From Endomicrobiia bacterium (lineage in GTDB: Bacteria; Elusimicrobiota; Endomicrobiia; Endomicrobiales; Endomicrobiaceae), in the NCBI GenBank assembly GCA_025998355.1, contig BNVV01000075.1:1-5298 (forward strand): 5,298 nucleotides of DNA. The letters are read 5' to 3'. Every line of letters starts with the position of its first letter. The first letter of the stretch is position 1. A program made the position numbers and the translations under genes. Shown piece by piece: positions 1-5,298 of this stretch. The notes under the pieces were generated by a model. It was given only the letters and a program-made list of their open reading frames with translations. It ran no database searches and had not been told where the DNA came from.

Positions 1-80
1 TTATCAAATGTCCCTTGCTTTACTCCCATTAATACTAAACCCATTCCACCTGACCCGCCTGTTTTCTTTTTTTGTTTCAT
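1..80 (-). CDS. IS5-family transposase, N-terminal fragment (partial at window edge)
   Basis: ATG at 80-78 on the - strand opens a frame with 26 visible codons and no stop before the window edge. A GGAAG Shine-Dalgarno-like sequence (89-85) lies 4 nt upstream. The protein begins MKQKKK and contains LMGVKQGTFD, which resembles the LTGV-K-xTF-(D/E)-K segment near the N-terminus of IS5-family transposases with an HTH_Tnp_4 plus DDE_Tnp_4 architecture. That resemblance is from family knowledge; the match is short. It is supported by the homologous copy at 3857-4711, whose later parts are clearly transposase. No catalytic residue is visible here. Whether the gene is functional cannot be judged from this window. 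Confidence 0.68.
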   Translation of the reverse strand, partial: MKQKKKTGGSGGMGLVLMGVKQGTFD

Positions 81-122
81 AGTACTTCCATTGTGCTTTT
101 ATATGTTAGTTATTAAGAGGTC
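1..122 (-). mobile_element. IS5-family insertion sequence, 5' end (copy A, runs off window)
   Basis: Read on the - strand from 122 to 1, this matches the 5' end of the second element (3815-3934) at roughly 90 percent by hand alignment, with a handful of substitutions and two one-base gaps. It starts with the same terminal sequence, GACCTCTTAATAA, preceded by TA, and then has a short leader and a transposase start. Similarity stops at the outer end near 122-124, which marks the element boundary. The rest of the element lies outside the window, so intactness is unknown. Copy A keeps the reading frame over all visible codons, whereas the other copy has lost it. The family assignment comes from the encoded protein and from the better-covered second copy. 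Confidence 0.8.
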
Positions 123-152
123 TAATGACAAATTACTCTTACCTTTACTAAA

Positions 153-365
153 TCCACCGTAATACCCCAACTGCAAGGTTGGTGGATGAAGTTAGCTCTG
201 TATCATTTTTCCCGAGAGGGAAATGTTAGAACGGGTTTTTAGAGAAACCCAAAACGATACATAGAGTATCAAGGGAAAAGCGATACAGGACAGATGTTGC
301 TTAAATTTTAAAGCAATGTCTGTGTCCTTACAAATGCCCCGGCCGTAAGGTTGGGGGAAAATTAC
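153..365 (+). ncRNA. Candidate structured RNA of unknown family
   Basis: Several hairpins follow one another with little unpaired space. (1) CCAAC 167-171 pairs with GTTGG 178-182; a T-G closing pair gives a GCAA tetraloop. (2) CTGTATC 198-204 pairs with GATACAG 282-288 and encloses three stems: TTTCCC/GGGAAA 208-223 with a GAGA loop, GGGTTT/AAACCC 233-250, and GATAC/GTATC 256-270. (3) GGAC 288-291 plus 292-302 pair with 311-321 and GTCC 324-327, with a 2-nt bulge and two wobbles. (4) CCCCGGCC 337-344 pairs with GGTTGGGG 349-356 through two G-U pairs and a GTAA loop. The wobbles become A-C mismatches on the - strand and the GNRA loops read only on +, so a + strand RNA is favoured. I recognise no tmRNA, RNase P, SRP or riboswitch signature. 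No strong promoter or terminator is visible. The alternative is a small non-autonomous transposable element. The - strand frame through it (374-192) looks like a by-product. Confidence 0.45.
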
Positions 366-635
366 TTTACTCATCTATAATTTAAACAACTTCTTATACC
401 TTCATCTTATTTTTGAAATGACAAAAGATTTATAGTTTAAAGATTTATGCGTAAAATCTAAAAACACATATCGGACTATTCTTGTCGTTTAAAATTAGAT
501 TTATAGCTAAAGATACAGCAAACTGTAAAAAAGATAATTTTATATATAAAAATATGCCGTTTATTAAAGGCCTGCCGTTGTTTTAATCCATTTGTCTTTG
601 TTTGACAAAAGCCCAATATGAGATTCTACAGTTTA
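366..635. other. AT-rich intergenic stretch without a recognisable gene
   Basis: G+C is 28 of 120 bases (23 percent) over 421-540 by hand count. No convincing reading frame, tRNA or terminator was found on either strand. The stretch contains an imperfect direct repeat, AGATTTATAG followed by TAAAGAT, at 426-444 and 497-514, and a weak AT hairpin (AGATTT 441-446 with AAATCT 454-459). A second TTGACA at 602-607 has only a poor -10 partner (TCTACA 625-630). Confidence 0.5.
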
Positions 636-664
636 TTGACAATAAATCAAAAATACTATACAAT
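636..664 (+). promoter_or_regulatory. Sigma-70-type promoter for the ackA-plsX cluster
   Basis: TTGACA (636-641) is a perfect -35 box. It is followed by exactly 17 nt and TACAAT (659-664), which matches the -10 consensus at five of six positions; TATACA at 657-662 overlaps it. Transcription would start near 670-672. It is the best promoter found in the window by eye, it points toward ackA, and no other gene start lies between. This is a sequence-based prediction and the start site is inferred. Confidence 0.72.
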
Positions 665-670
665 CAACTT

Positions 671-878
671 GGAGGTTATCAGGGCCGTTGGTGTGGAAAT
701 TGATTGGAAGGTATCCTATGACTGTGTTGATACAACGTGGTCAACTAACACTATATTGGTAAACATTTCAAACAAAATCTAAGTAGCACAAATGTCAGTG
801 TAGAATTGCTTGATTGCAGACAAACTTAACTAAAAGCAGGAAAAATAAAAATTGATGAAAATGGGAGCTGCATGTAAT
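671..878 (+). promoter_or_regulatory. Long 5' leader of ackA with hairpin and possible short ORF
   Basis: If transcription starts near 671, about 200 nt of untranslated leader precede the favoured ackA start. It contains a hairpin in which TGT 723-725 and GTTGA 726-730 pair with TCAAC 741-745 and ACA 748-750, with a 2-nt bulge and a 10-nt loop. ATG at 718, preceded 6 nt upstream by GGAAGG (706-711), opens a 14-codon frame (MTVLIQRGQLTLYW, stop 760-762) that overlaps the hairpin. A different frame from ATG 618 to the stop at 780-782 (54 codons) begins upstream of the inferred start site, so it is unlikely to be read from this promoter. There is no U-tract terminator and no riboswitch class that I recognise. 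Confidence 0.4.
863..867 (+). promoter_or_regulatory. Ribosome binding site that favours the internal ATG of ackA
   Basis: GGGAG ends 11 nt before ATG 879-881, where the protein begins with the canonical [12 protein letters not shown] of acetate kinases. The upstream in-frame candidates TTG 852, ATG 855 and ATG 861 would add up to nine residues (MMKMGAACN) with no counterpart in the family; the only purine-rich sequence before them is AGCAGG near 835-840. Confidence 0.55.
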
Positions 879-2099
879 ATGAAGGTTTTAGTGGTCAATT
901 GTGGTTCGTCATCGGTTAAGTATATGTTGTTTGAAATGGACAGTGAAAAAAAAGTCGCTTGGGGGTTAATTGAGTGTATAGGACTCCCTCAGGCATTTTA
1001 TAAAAGGCAGACGATAAATGCTGAAGAAAAAAAAGAAGCGGTAAAAGTTATAAATCATACGGAAGCTGTTGAACTTATAATAAAAGAACTTCTTGATAAA
1101 AAAGTAGGAAGTATTGTAGGTATAGAAGAAATTGCGGTAGTAGGGCACAGAATAGTGCATGGTGGGGATAGATTTTCAAAGTCTGTTTTGGTTACGGAAG
1201 AGGTAAAAGAAGATTTAAAAGATTGTTTCTCTATAGCTCCTTTACATACTCCGGCTCATTATGACGGTATTCTTGCGGTAGAAAAAATGCTTCCCGCTAT
1301 ACCATCAGTTTTGGTGTTTGATACAGCATTTCATCAGACAATGCCTGATTATGCGTACATGTATGCTCTTCCTTATGAATTTTATGAAAAAAATCATATA
1401 AGAAAATATGGCTTCCACGGAACTTCGCATAATTATGTTTCGCAGAGAGCTGCCGCGATGTTAGGAAAACCCATAGATGAATTGAATTTGATTACTGCTC
1501 ATTTGGGTAACGGCAGCAGTATAGCTGCGATTGAAAAAGGAAAAGTTATAGATACTTCTATGGGGTTTACTCCTCTACAAGGCGTTATGATGGGAACAAG
1601 GTGTGGGGATATTGATCCTGCTATTGTAGCTTATCTTTTAGACGAATATCCTCAATATAAAGACGGATCTACTTTAAGTGACTTGATGAATAAAAAAAGC
1701 GGGTTGGCAGGCATATCAGGTATTGCCGGTGATATGAGAGCTATTATACAAGCGTCTGACGAAGGCAATAAAAGAGCGGTTCTTGCTTTTGAAATGCTTA
1801 CGTACAGCATAAAAAAATACATAAGCACCTACTATGGAATTTTAAACGGTGTTGACGGTTTGGTTTTTACTGCAGGCATAGGTGAGAATTCTGCTCCTGC
1901 AAGAGAAGCAGTATGCAAAAATTTAAGTGCTTTAGGTATTGAGATTGACGCAGCAAGGAATGGCGAATGTTCAAGCAAAGAAAGATTTATTTCAGTAAAA
2001 GACTCCAAAGTGAAGATCATGATAATCCCGACGAATGAAGAACTGATGATAGCAAGAGAGTCTAGAAAGGTATTGATACAGGCAACTAACGTCTTATAA
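879..2099 (+). CDS. ackA: Acetate kinase
   Basis: Interconverts acetyl-phosphate plus ADP with acetate plus ATP in the cytoplasm, the ATP-yielding last step of acetate fermentation. From ATG 879 the protein has 406 residues, close to the usual ~400. It shows the ASKHA-fold signatures in order: N7-CGSSS near the N-terminus, VGHRIVHGG (R91), [11 protein letters not shown] (D148), KYGFHGTSH (H180), HLGNGSS (208-214), [10 protein letters not shown] (R241), TAGIGENS (331-338) and [10 protein letters not shown] (E388). R91, D148, H180 and R241 fall at the same positions as the catalytic residues of the Methanosarcina enzyme, and E388 corresponds to its E384. All expected residues are present, so the enzyme should be active. 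An upstream in-frame TTG at 852 is possible but less likely. No pta (phosphotransacetylase) gene is present in the window. It is first in the cluster, behind the promoter at 636-664, and 14 nt before the next gene. Confidence 0.97.
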   Translation: MKVLVVNCGSSSVKYMLFEMDSEKKVAWGLIECIGLPQAFYKRQTINAEEKKEAVKVINHTEAVELIIKELLDKKVGSIVGIEEIAVVGHRIVHGGDRFSKSVLVTEEVKEDLKDCFSIAPLHTPAHYDGILAVEKMLPAIPSVLVFDTAFHQTMPDYAYMYALPYEFYEKNHIRKYGFHGTSHNYVSQRAAAMLGKPIDELNLITAHLGNGSSIAAIEKGKVIDTSMGFTPLQGVMMGTRCGDIDPAIVAYLLDEYPQYKDGSTLSDLMNKKSGLAGISGIAGDMRAIIQASDEGNKRAVLAFEMLTYSIKKYISTYYGILNGVDGLVFTAGIGENSAPAREAVCKNLSALGIEIDAARNGECSSKERFISVKDSKVKIMIIPTNEELMIARESRKVLIQATNVL

Positions 2100-2113
2100 T
2101 CCAAAGAGTTGTT

Positions 2114-2560
2114 ATGAAAGAATTAATTATAAATTTATCTGATTTTTTGAAAACGGATGCCATCGAAGTAAAAAAATATAAGTATACAGGCAATATAGAC
2201 TGTAAGTCTGGTATTTTTGTATCATTTAGAGCTGTTAAAATATCTGGTGGGGAAATATATGTAAGTGGCAAGATAAAGGGTTTTGTCTATCTTGAGTGTT
2301 CTCGTTGTCTTCGTATCTGTAGCCACCCCTTAGAAATTCCTATAGGCGCTAATATGAATATCAAAAACGGCTATGTCGATATTGGCGAAGAGATACGTCA
2401 GTTACTGTTGCTTGAGATGCCGATGAAACCTGTCTGCAGTAGTGATTGCATTGGTATATGTAAGATTTGCGGTAAACATAATAAAAAGAACGGTTCCTGT
2501 TTATGTGCTGATAAAGATGATGAACTTGTAAAAGAAAGATGGAAAGCATTGGTTAAATAA
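2114..2560 (+). CDS. yceD: YceD/DUF177-family protein (23S rRNA accumulation protein homologue)
   Basis: A 148-residue cytoplasmic protein of the DUF177 family. In E. coli and in plants, relatives are needed for normal 23S rRNA accumulation; the molecular mechanism is not settled. The sequence has the family's central LECSRCLRIC motif (C62, C65, C69), followed by DIGEEIRQLLLLEMPMKPVC and a cysteine cluster (C108, C112, C116, C119, C129, C131) of the form CxxxCxxxCxxC...CxC, which could bind zinc. Its position directly before rpmF is a widely conserved arrangement and strongly supports the assignment. AAAGAG (2103-2108) lies 5 nt before the ATG. The gene starts 14 nt after ackA and ends 19 nt before rpmF. 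Nothing suggests damage. Confidence 0.93.
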   Translation: MKELIINLSDFLKTDAIEVKKYKYTGNIDCKSGIFVSFRAVKISGGEIYVSGKIKGFVYLECSRCLRICSHPLEIPIGANMNIKNGYVDIGEEIRQLLLLEMPMKPVCSSDCIGICKICGKHNKKNGSCLCADKDDELVKERWKALVK

Positions 2561-2579
2561 GGACACCGGAGGAAGTAAA

Positions 2580-2798
2580 ATGCCAAATCCAAAAAGAAAA
2601 CATACCCCTCATCGCAGGGATTGTAGAAGATCGGCAAATTCAAAACTTAACATTCCAAATACTGGTAAATGTTCAAATTGTGGCGCTGCAAAAATGCCAC
2701 ACAGGGTATGCCCTGTTTGCGGTTTTTATAATGGTAAGCTTGTTATTGCCAAAAAAATAAAAAAAGTTGCTCAAAGCAACACAGAGCAGGAAGGCTGA
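2580..2798 (+). CDS. rpmF: 50S ribosomal protein L32
   Basis: A small protein of the large ribosomal subunit, 72 residues against a usual ~57-65. It begins MPNPKRKHTPHRRDCRRS, matching the basic N-terminal tail of L32 (PKRKxSxxRRxxRR). It then carries a zinc ribbon with CSNC (C31, C34) and CPVC (C44, C47) joined by AAKMPHRV, and the typical CGFYNGKLV ending. This is the four-cysteine zinc-binding form. About 15 extra residues follow the core (KKIKKVAQSNTEQEG), a lysine-rich tail that is somewhat long. A strong Shine-Dalgarno, GGAGGA (2568-2573), lies 6 nt upstream. The end of the gene carries the ribosome binding site for plsX, so the two are probably translated from one message. Confidence 0.97.
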   Translation: MPNPKRKHTPHRRDCRRSANSKLNIPNTGKCSNCGAAKMPHRVCPVCGFYNGKLVIAKKIKKVAQSNTEQEG

Positions 2799-2804
2799 TA
2801 AACA

Positions 2805-3812
2805 ATGATAATTGCTCTTGATGCAATGGGCGGAGATTTTGCGCCTGTATCAACAGTTGGAGGCGCAATCCTTGCAGCAAAAGAATCTAAGCATAAAATT
2901 CTGCTTGTAGGTCCCGAAAAACTTATAGCAGAAAAAATGTTGGAATATGGTAAAAAACATGATGCTGCGTCCCTTGATATAGAAATAGTCAATGCGACGG
3001 AGATTATTGCTATGGACGAACATCCTGCGAAAGCTGTTCGTCAGAAGAAAGATTCTTCTTTGTCAGTTTGTGCAAAACTTGTAGCGGATGGCAAGGCGGA
3101 TGCTTTTGTTTCTATGGGCAATTCCGGAGCAGTTATGGCTGTCGCTCTTTTATATTTAAAAAGGATAGACGGTGTTTTGAGACCTGCGATTTCAACGGCT
3201 TTTCCTACCATTGACGGTCACTGTATAATTGCCGATATGGGCGCCAATGTTGATTGTAAACCAGAGCATCTTGCCCAATTTGCAATAATGGCAAGTTTGT
3301 TTTGCGAGAAAGTTACTGGTATAAAAAGACCAAGAATCGGTTTGATTTCAATAGGTGAAGAGCCAACAAAAGGCAATGAGCTTACTCTAGAGTCTTTTGA
3401 ACTTTTAAAAGCAGCAGATATTAATTTTATAGGAAATATTGAAGGCAGAGATATTCCAAAAGCAAAAGCTGATGTTGCGATATGTGATGGGTTTGTTGGA
3501 AATGTAATATTAAAATTCGGCGAAGGCCTTGCCGAAATGATGTTTGATCTTATAAAGAAAGAGTTGAAACAGCATCCTATGGCGTGGGCATCTCTTCCAT
3601 TTTTATGGTTTGCAATGAGGGACTTGAGAAAGAGAGTCGATTACAACGAAGCTGGTGGAGCTCCTCTTTTGGGCGTTAATGGCGTCTGCATAGTAGGACA
3701 CGGCGGTTCAAGTAGTAAGGCTGTAAAAAATGCAATTCTTGCCGGGTCAAGGGCTGTAGAACATAATCTTACCAATGGAATTAGAGAAGCAATAGCAAGG
3801 TATAAAAAATAA
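2805..3812 (+). CDS. plsX: Phosphate acyltransferase PlsX
   Basis: Converts acyl-ACP plus phosphate to acyl-phosphate, the donor used by PlsY in phospholipid synthesis; a peripheral membrane enzyme. The protein has 335 residues, the usual length. It is recognisable from MIIALDAMGGDFAP at the N-terminus, ATEIIAMDEHPAKAVRQKKDSSL (64-86), FVSMGNSGAVMA (101-112), ADMGANVDCKPEHLAQFA (143-160), IGEEPTKGNELT (183-194), NIEGRDIP (211-218), ADVAICDGFVGNVILK (222-237) and GGAPLLGVNGVCIVGHGGSS (284-303). No expected block is missing. The start lies 6 nt after the rpmF stop, and AGGAAGG (2788-2794) inside rpmF serves as Shine-Dalgarno. The stop codon abuts an IS remnant, but the coding sequence is complete. 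Confidence 0.97.
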   Translation: MIIALDAMGGDFAPVSTVGGAILAAKESKHKILLVGPEKLIAEKMLEYGKKHDAASLDIEIVNATEIIAMDEHPAKAVRQKKDSSLSVCAKLVADGKADAFVSMGNSGAVMAVALLYLKRIDGVLRPAISTAFPTIDGHCIIADMGANVDCKPEHLAQFAIMASLFCEKVTGIKRPRIGLISIGEEPTKGNELTLESFELLKAADINFIGNIEGRDIPKAKADVAICDGFVGNVILKFGEGLAEMMFDLIKKELKQHPMAWASLPFLWFAMRDLRKRVDYNEAGGAPLLGVNGVCIVGHGGSSSKAVKNAILAGSRAVEHNLTNGIREAIARYKK

Positions 3813-3856
3813 TAGACCTCTTAATAATTAACATATAAAAGCACAATAGAAGTACT

Positions 3857-4711
3857 ATGAAACAAAAAAGAAAGCAGGCGAGTCAGGTGGAATGGGTTTA
3901 GTGTTAATGGGAGTAAGGAAAGAATATTTGATAAAACAAAGGATAGTCGGGAGTAAGAAAAGAAAAAGGGGGGAGAGATGAGCAGAGAGAAAATTGAGTA
4001 TAGAAAAATAGTAGGAATGATGTTTTGAGTACTTCAGGCAATACCCGAACATATTATCTTAGACAGTTGCAATGTCAGTGAAAGTTGTGCGTGTAGGGTG
4101 ATAGAGTAATTCGGACATATTATCAGATTGAGACAGTTACAATGTCAGCAAAAGTTGTGGATATAGACATAGGGTATGTAAGAAGAAGTATTAATGGGTA
4201 GCGGGGAATATGCAGATGGGAATAGGTATTGTTAAGGAAGGTGAGAAGTAGCAGTGATTATGCTAGGATTGATACAAAGACTTCAAAAACAGCAAAGCAA
4301 GAAGAAAAAAAGACTACAATAACCGTTGGTAGTAGTTAAATTAAAGGCAAGCAAATAATACGCACAGCGATAATAGGACAAGGAACGATTTTAGTTTATT
4401 TGAATAGGCATGTATTTATGCAAAGAAAGACAAAAAGACAATAAGATACATGGCAAATACAATTTGGGAGGACTTAGGCAGAATACATACAAACACACTA
4501 ACCCCAAAAAGAGATCAAAGAAACACTCAAAGCTGACAAAAGAAGATAAAGAGTTAAATAGGGAGATTTCATCAAAAAGGATTATAGTGGAAAATATTAA
4601 AGCATTTGTTAAAAGGTTCAAAATAGTCTCGAAAGATAGATATAGACCGCAAAAGACGCTTTGGACTGCGATTTAACTTGGGTTGCGGGTATTTGTAATT
4701 CTAAAATTTAA
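3857..4711 (+). pseudogene. IS5-family DDE transposase, degraded
   Basis: Pieces of one transposase appear in order but in changing frames: start ATG 3857 (frameshifted relative to copy A by loss of one A), LMGV (3908-3919), KLSIEK (3991-4008), FEYFRQYP (4024-4047), HIILDSCNVSES (4050-4085) for the helix-turn-helix, IDTKTS around 4268 (first Asp of the DDE triad, 4271-4273), and a long C-terminal stretch up to 4640: NLGGLRQ, PKKRSKKHSKLTKEDKELNRE, RIIVEN and RFKI. The family then expects RYRNRRKRFGLRFNLIAGIYN. Here RKRRFGLRFNL is found after one frameshift and VAGICN after a second, ending at TAA 4709-4711. The second catalytic Asp (usually D-x-GY) is Asn (AAT 4461-4463); the catalytic Glu (4590-4592) is retained. 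An open frame of 88 codons (4410-4676) is the best preserved part and would probably be annotated as a small hypothetical protein. Confidence 0.85.
4027..4159 (+). repeat. Imperfect tandem duplication within the transposase HTH region
   Basis: Unit 1 (4027-4089) and unit 2 (4104-4159) share GAGTAmTTC, GrACATATTATC, GACAGTTrCAATGTCAG and AAAGTTGTG in the same order, with small gaps. In the transposase frame they encode DSCNVSES and DSYNVSKS, both versions of the family's S-Y-x-V/I-SES helix-turn-helix segment. Intact family members have this segment once, so one unit is a local duplication that arose in this copy or its recent ancestor. Confidence 0.75.
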
Positions 4712-4738
4712 TACTCAAATTGCACAAGAAGTCTAATA

Positions 4739-5118
4739 TAGGCAAAACACATGAAAAGTATTTTAAACGATGCTAGATTGTTTCGTCGCCCTGAATTTAC
4801 ACTCGAATATTTTAAGTTGTGGGTTTTCTTGCAAGCGCATGAGACGTAAGAGGTAGTCGCTCGCAAAGCTTGCGACGTTTATAGGTCGTGGCAATACAGT
4901 AGAGACTTCGGGTACGAAAGTCAGTTGACTGTAACACTCCTTACTTGTCGAGCGGTAACCTCGCAAACGATGGGACAGCGGCCGTAAAACTGATAAAAGC
5001 ATAAAGCCATTGTATCTTTTTCGTGCTTTTGTTGTGTGCTTTGCGATAGGAAACAGCCCTTGGAGTATATATACTATGCATCTCATGCGTTTGTGATAGA
5101 TAAAAGGTCGTGTAATAA
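4739..5118. other. Unassigned, GC-richer, hairpin-containing block before fabH
   Basis: No gene is recognised in these 380 bp. G+C is 60 of 120 bases (50 percent) over 4861-4980 by hand count, against about 23 percent in the AT-rich spacer near the window start. Visible structure: TCGCAA 4861-4866 with TTGCGA 4870-4875; TACAGT 4895-4900 with ACTGTA 4928-4933, enclosing GACTTCG 4904-4910 paired with CGAAAGTC 4915-4922 (one bulged A, GGTA loop); and CGA/TCG plus GG/CC near 4949-4963. The - strand is open over 5170-4763 (135 codons) but the product has no recognisable domain and overlaps the fabH start antisense. It could be a dispersed repeat, a non-coding RNA or eroded foreign DNA. Confidence 0.4.
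5041..5075 (+). promoter_or_regulatory. Possible weak promoter for fabH
   Basis: TATACT at 5070-5075 is a good -10 box inside an alternating TA run. The only -35-like hexamer nearby is TTGCGA at 5041-5046, 19 nt before the overlapping TATATA (5066-5071) and 23 nt before TATACT, so the spacing is poor. It is listed because fabH is cut off from the upstream operon by the IS remnant and may need its own start signal. Confidence 0.25.
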
Positions 5119-5298
5119 ATGGATAAAAAACTCGGTGTAAAAATTTTAGGCACAGGTTCGTATTTTCCAAAAAAAGTTCTTACGAATGCAGATTTAGAGA
5201 AAATGGTTGAGACTTCTGACGAATGGATAAGCTCAAGAACAGGGATAAAAGAAAGAAGAATAGCTAAAAAAAATGAATACACTTCCGATCTGGCTTTT
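5119..5298 (+). CDS. fabH: Beta-ketoacyl-ACP synthase III, N-terminal part (partial at window edge)
   Basis: Condenses acetyl-CoA (or another acyl-CoA primer) with malonyl-ACP to start fatty-acid synthesis in the cytoplasm. Sixty codons are visible. The sequence [20 protein letters not shown] is followed by [17 protein letters not shown] and [12 protein letters not shown], which are the hallmark N-terminal blocks of FabH (GxGxYxP, the TSDEWI segment, RTGIxxRR). The catalytic Cys-His-Asn triad lies beyond the window, so activity cannot be judged. The start ATG follows AAAAGG (5102-5107) by 11 nt. fabH normally follows plsX closely; here 1306 bp lie between them, 919 of which are an IS remnant. 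Confidence 0.95.
   Translation, partial: MDKKLGVKILGTGSYFPKKVLTNADLEKMVETSDEWISSRTGIKERRIAKKNEYTSDLAF

Larger units (their letters stand above)
3815..4733 (+). mobile_element. Decayed IS5-family insertion sequence, full length (copy B, about 919 bp)
   Basis: The left end GACCTCTT (3815-3822) and the reverse complement of the right end, GACTTCTT (4733-4726), form an 8-bp terminal inverted repeat with one mismatch. TAATA occurs directly on both sides (3810-3814 and 4734-4738), so the target duplication may be TA or TAATA. Length, ends and encoded protein all fit the IS5 family; the subgroup is not resolved. The first ~120 bp match copy A at the window start in inverted orientation. The transposase frame is destroyed throughout, so the element cannot move by its own enzyme. 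It sits between plsX and fabH, immediately after the plsX stop codon. Confidence 0.86.

Noticed and set aside
153..365. Identification of the hairpin array as tmRNA, RNase P RNA, SRP RNA, a cobalamin or c-di-GMP riboswitch, or a retron RNA
   Set aside because: The diagnostic conserved sequences of these classes are not present, and no reverse transcriptase gene is in the window.
192..374. 60-codon open frame on the - strand, continuing past one stop to about 102
   Set aside because: It runs through the hairpin array, has no Shine-Dalgarno or recognisable domain, and its sequence is explained by the paired arms.
618..782. 54-codon open frame (starts MRFYSLLTINQ) ahead of ackA
   Set aside because: Its start lies upstream of the consensus promoter's -35 box, no ribosome binding site is evident and no family is recognised.
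1832..2104. 90-codon open frame on the - strand within ackA
   Set aside because: It is antisense to conserved acetate kinase motifs including GIGENS and TNEE; a shadow frame.
3855..4052. 65-codon open frame on the - strand
   Set aside because: It is antisense to the degraded transposase, whose protein fragments on the + strand explain the sequence.
4046..4159. CRISPR-like repeat pair
   Set aside because: Only two diverged units occur, they encode the same transposase segment, and there is no third unit or uniform spacer.
4763..5170. 135-codon open frame on the - strand
   Set aside because: It overlaps the start of fabH antisense, has no domain I recognise, and such open frames arise easily where G+C is raised and stop codons are rare.
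4941..5282. 113-codon open frame on the - strand
   Set aside because: About half lies antisense to the clearly conserved fabH coding sequence; it is a shadow of that gene.

Overview
The window carries a conserved bacterial housekeeping cluster on the + strand, in the order ackA (acetate kinase), yceD/DUF177, rpmF (ribosomal protein L32), plsX (phosphate acyltransferase) and the first 60 codons of fabH (ketoacyl-ACP synthase III). The DNA is AT-rich, the four complete genes are tightly spaced, and insertion-sequence debris is present. This suggests a low-GC bacterium with an eroding genome, such as a host-associated lineage; an Endomicrobium-like member of the Elusimicrobia would fit. That placement rests on general impression, not on a diagnostic marker.

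Layout. Bases 1-122 are the 5' end of an IS5-family element on the - strand, with the start of its transposase reading off the window. Bases 153-365 hold a compact set of hairpins, three of them capped by GNRA tetraloops and several with G-U pairs that only work on the + strand. I recognise no known RNA family there, and it is the best candidate for something undescribed. Bases 366-635 are very AT-rich and show no gene. A consensus sigma-70-type promoter (TTGACA, 17 bp, TACAAT at 636-664) starts the cluster, leaving a leader of about 200 nt before ackA that contains a hairpin and a possible 14-codon reading frame. Genes ackA to plsX occupy 879-3812 with gaps of 6-19 nt.

Immediately after the plsX stop codon lies a second copy of the same IS5-family element (3815-4733). 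Its transposase is heavily decayed: frameshifts, stop codons, an internal duplication and a substitution at a catalytic Asp position. Between this remnant and fabH lies a further block of about 380 bp, richer in G+C and in hairpins, with no recognisable gene. fabH begins at 5119 and is cut by the window end.

How it fits together. PlsX makes acyl-phosphates from acyl-ACP for phospholipid synthesis and FabH starts fatty-acid elongation, so the two are commonly neighbours. L32 and the YceD-like protein link the cluster to ribosome assembly, and AckA supplies ATP from acetyl-phosphate. The IS insertion now separates fabH from its usual operon partners by 1.3 kb. The two IS copies lie in inverted orientation on either side of ackA-plsX.
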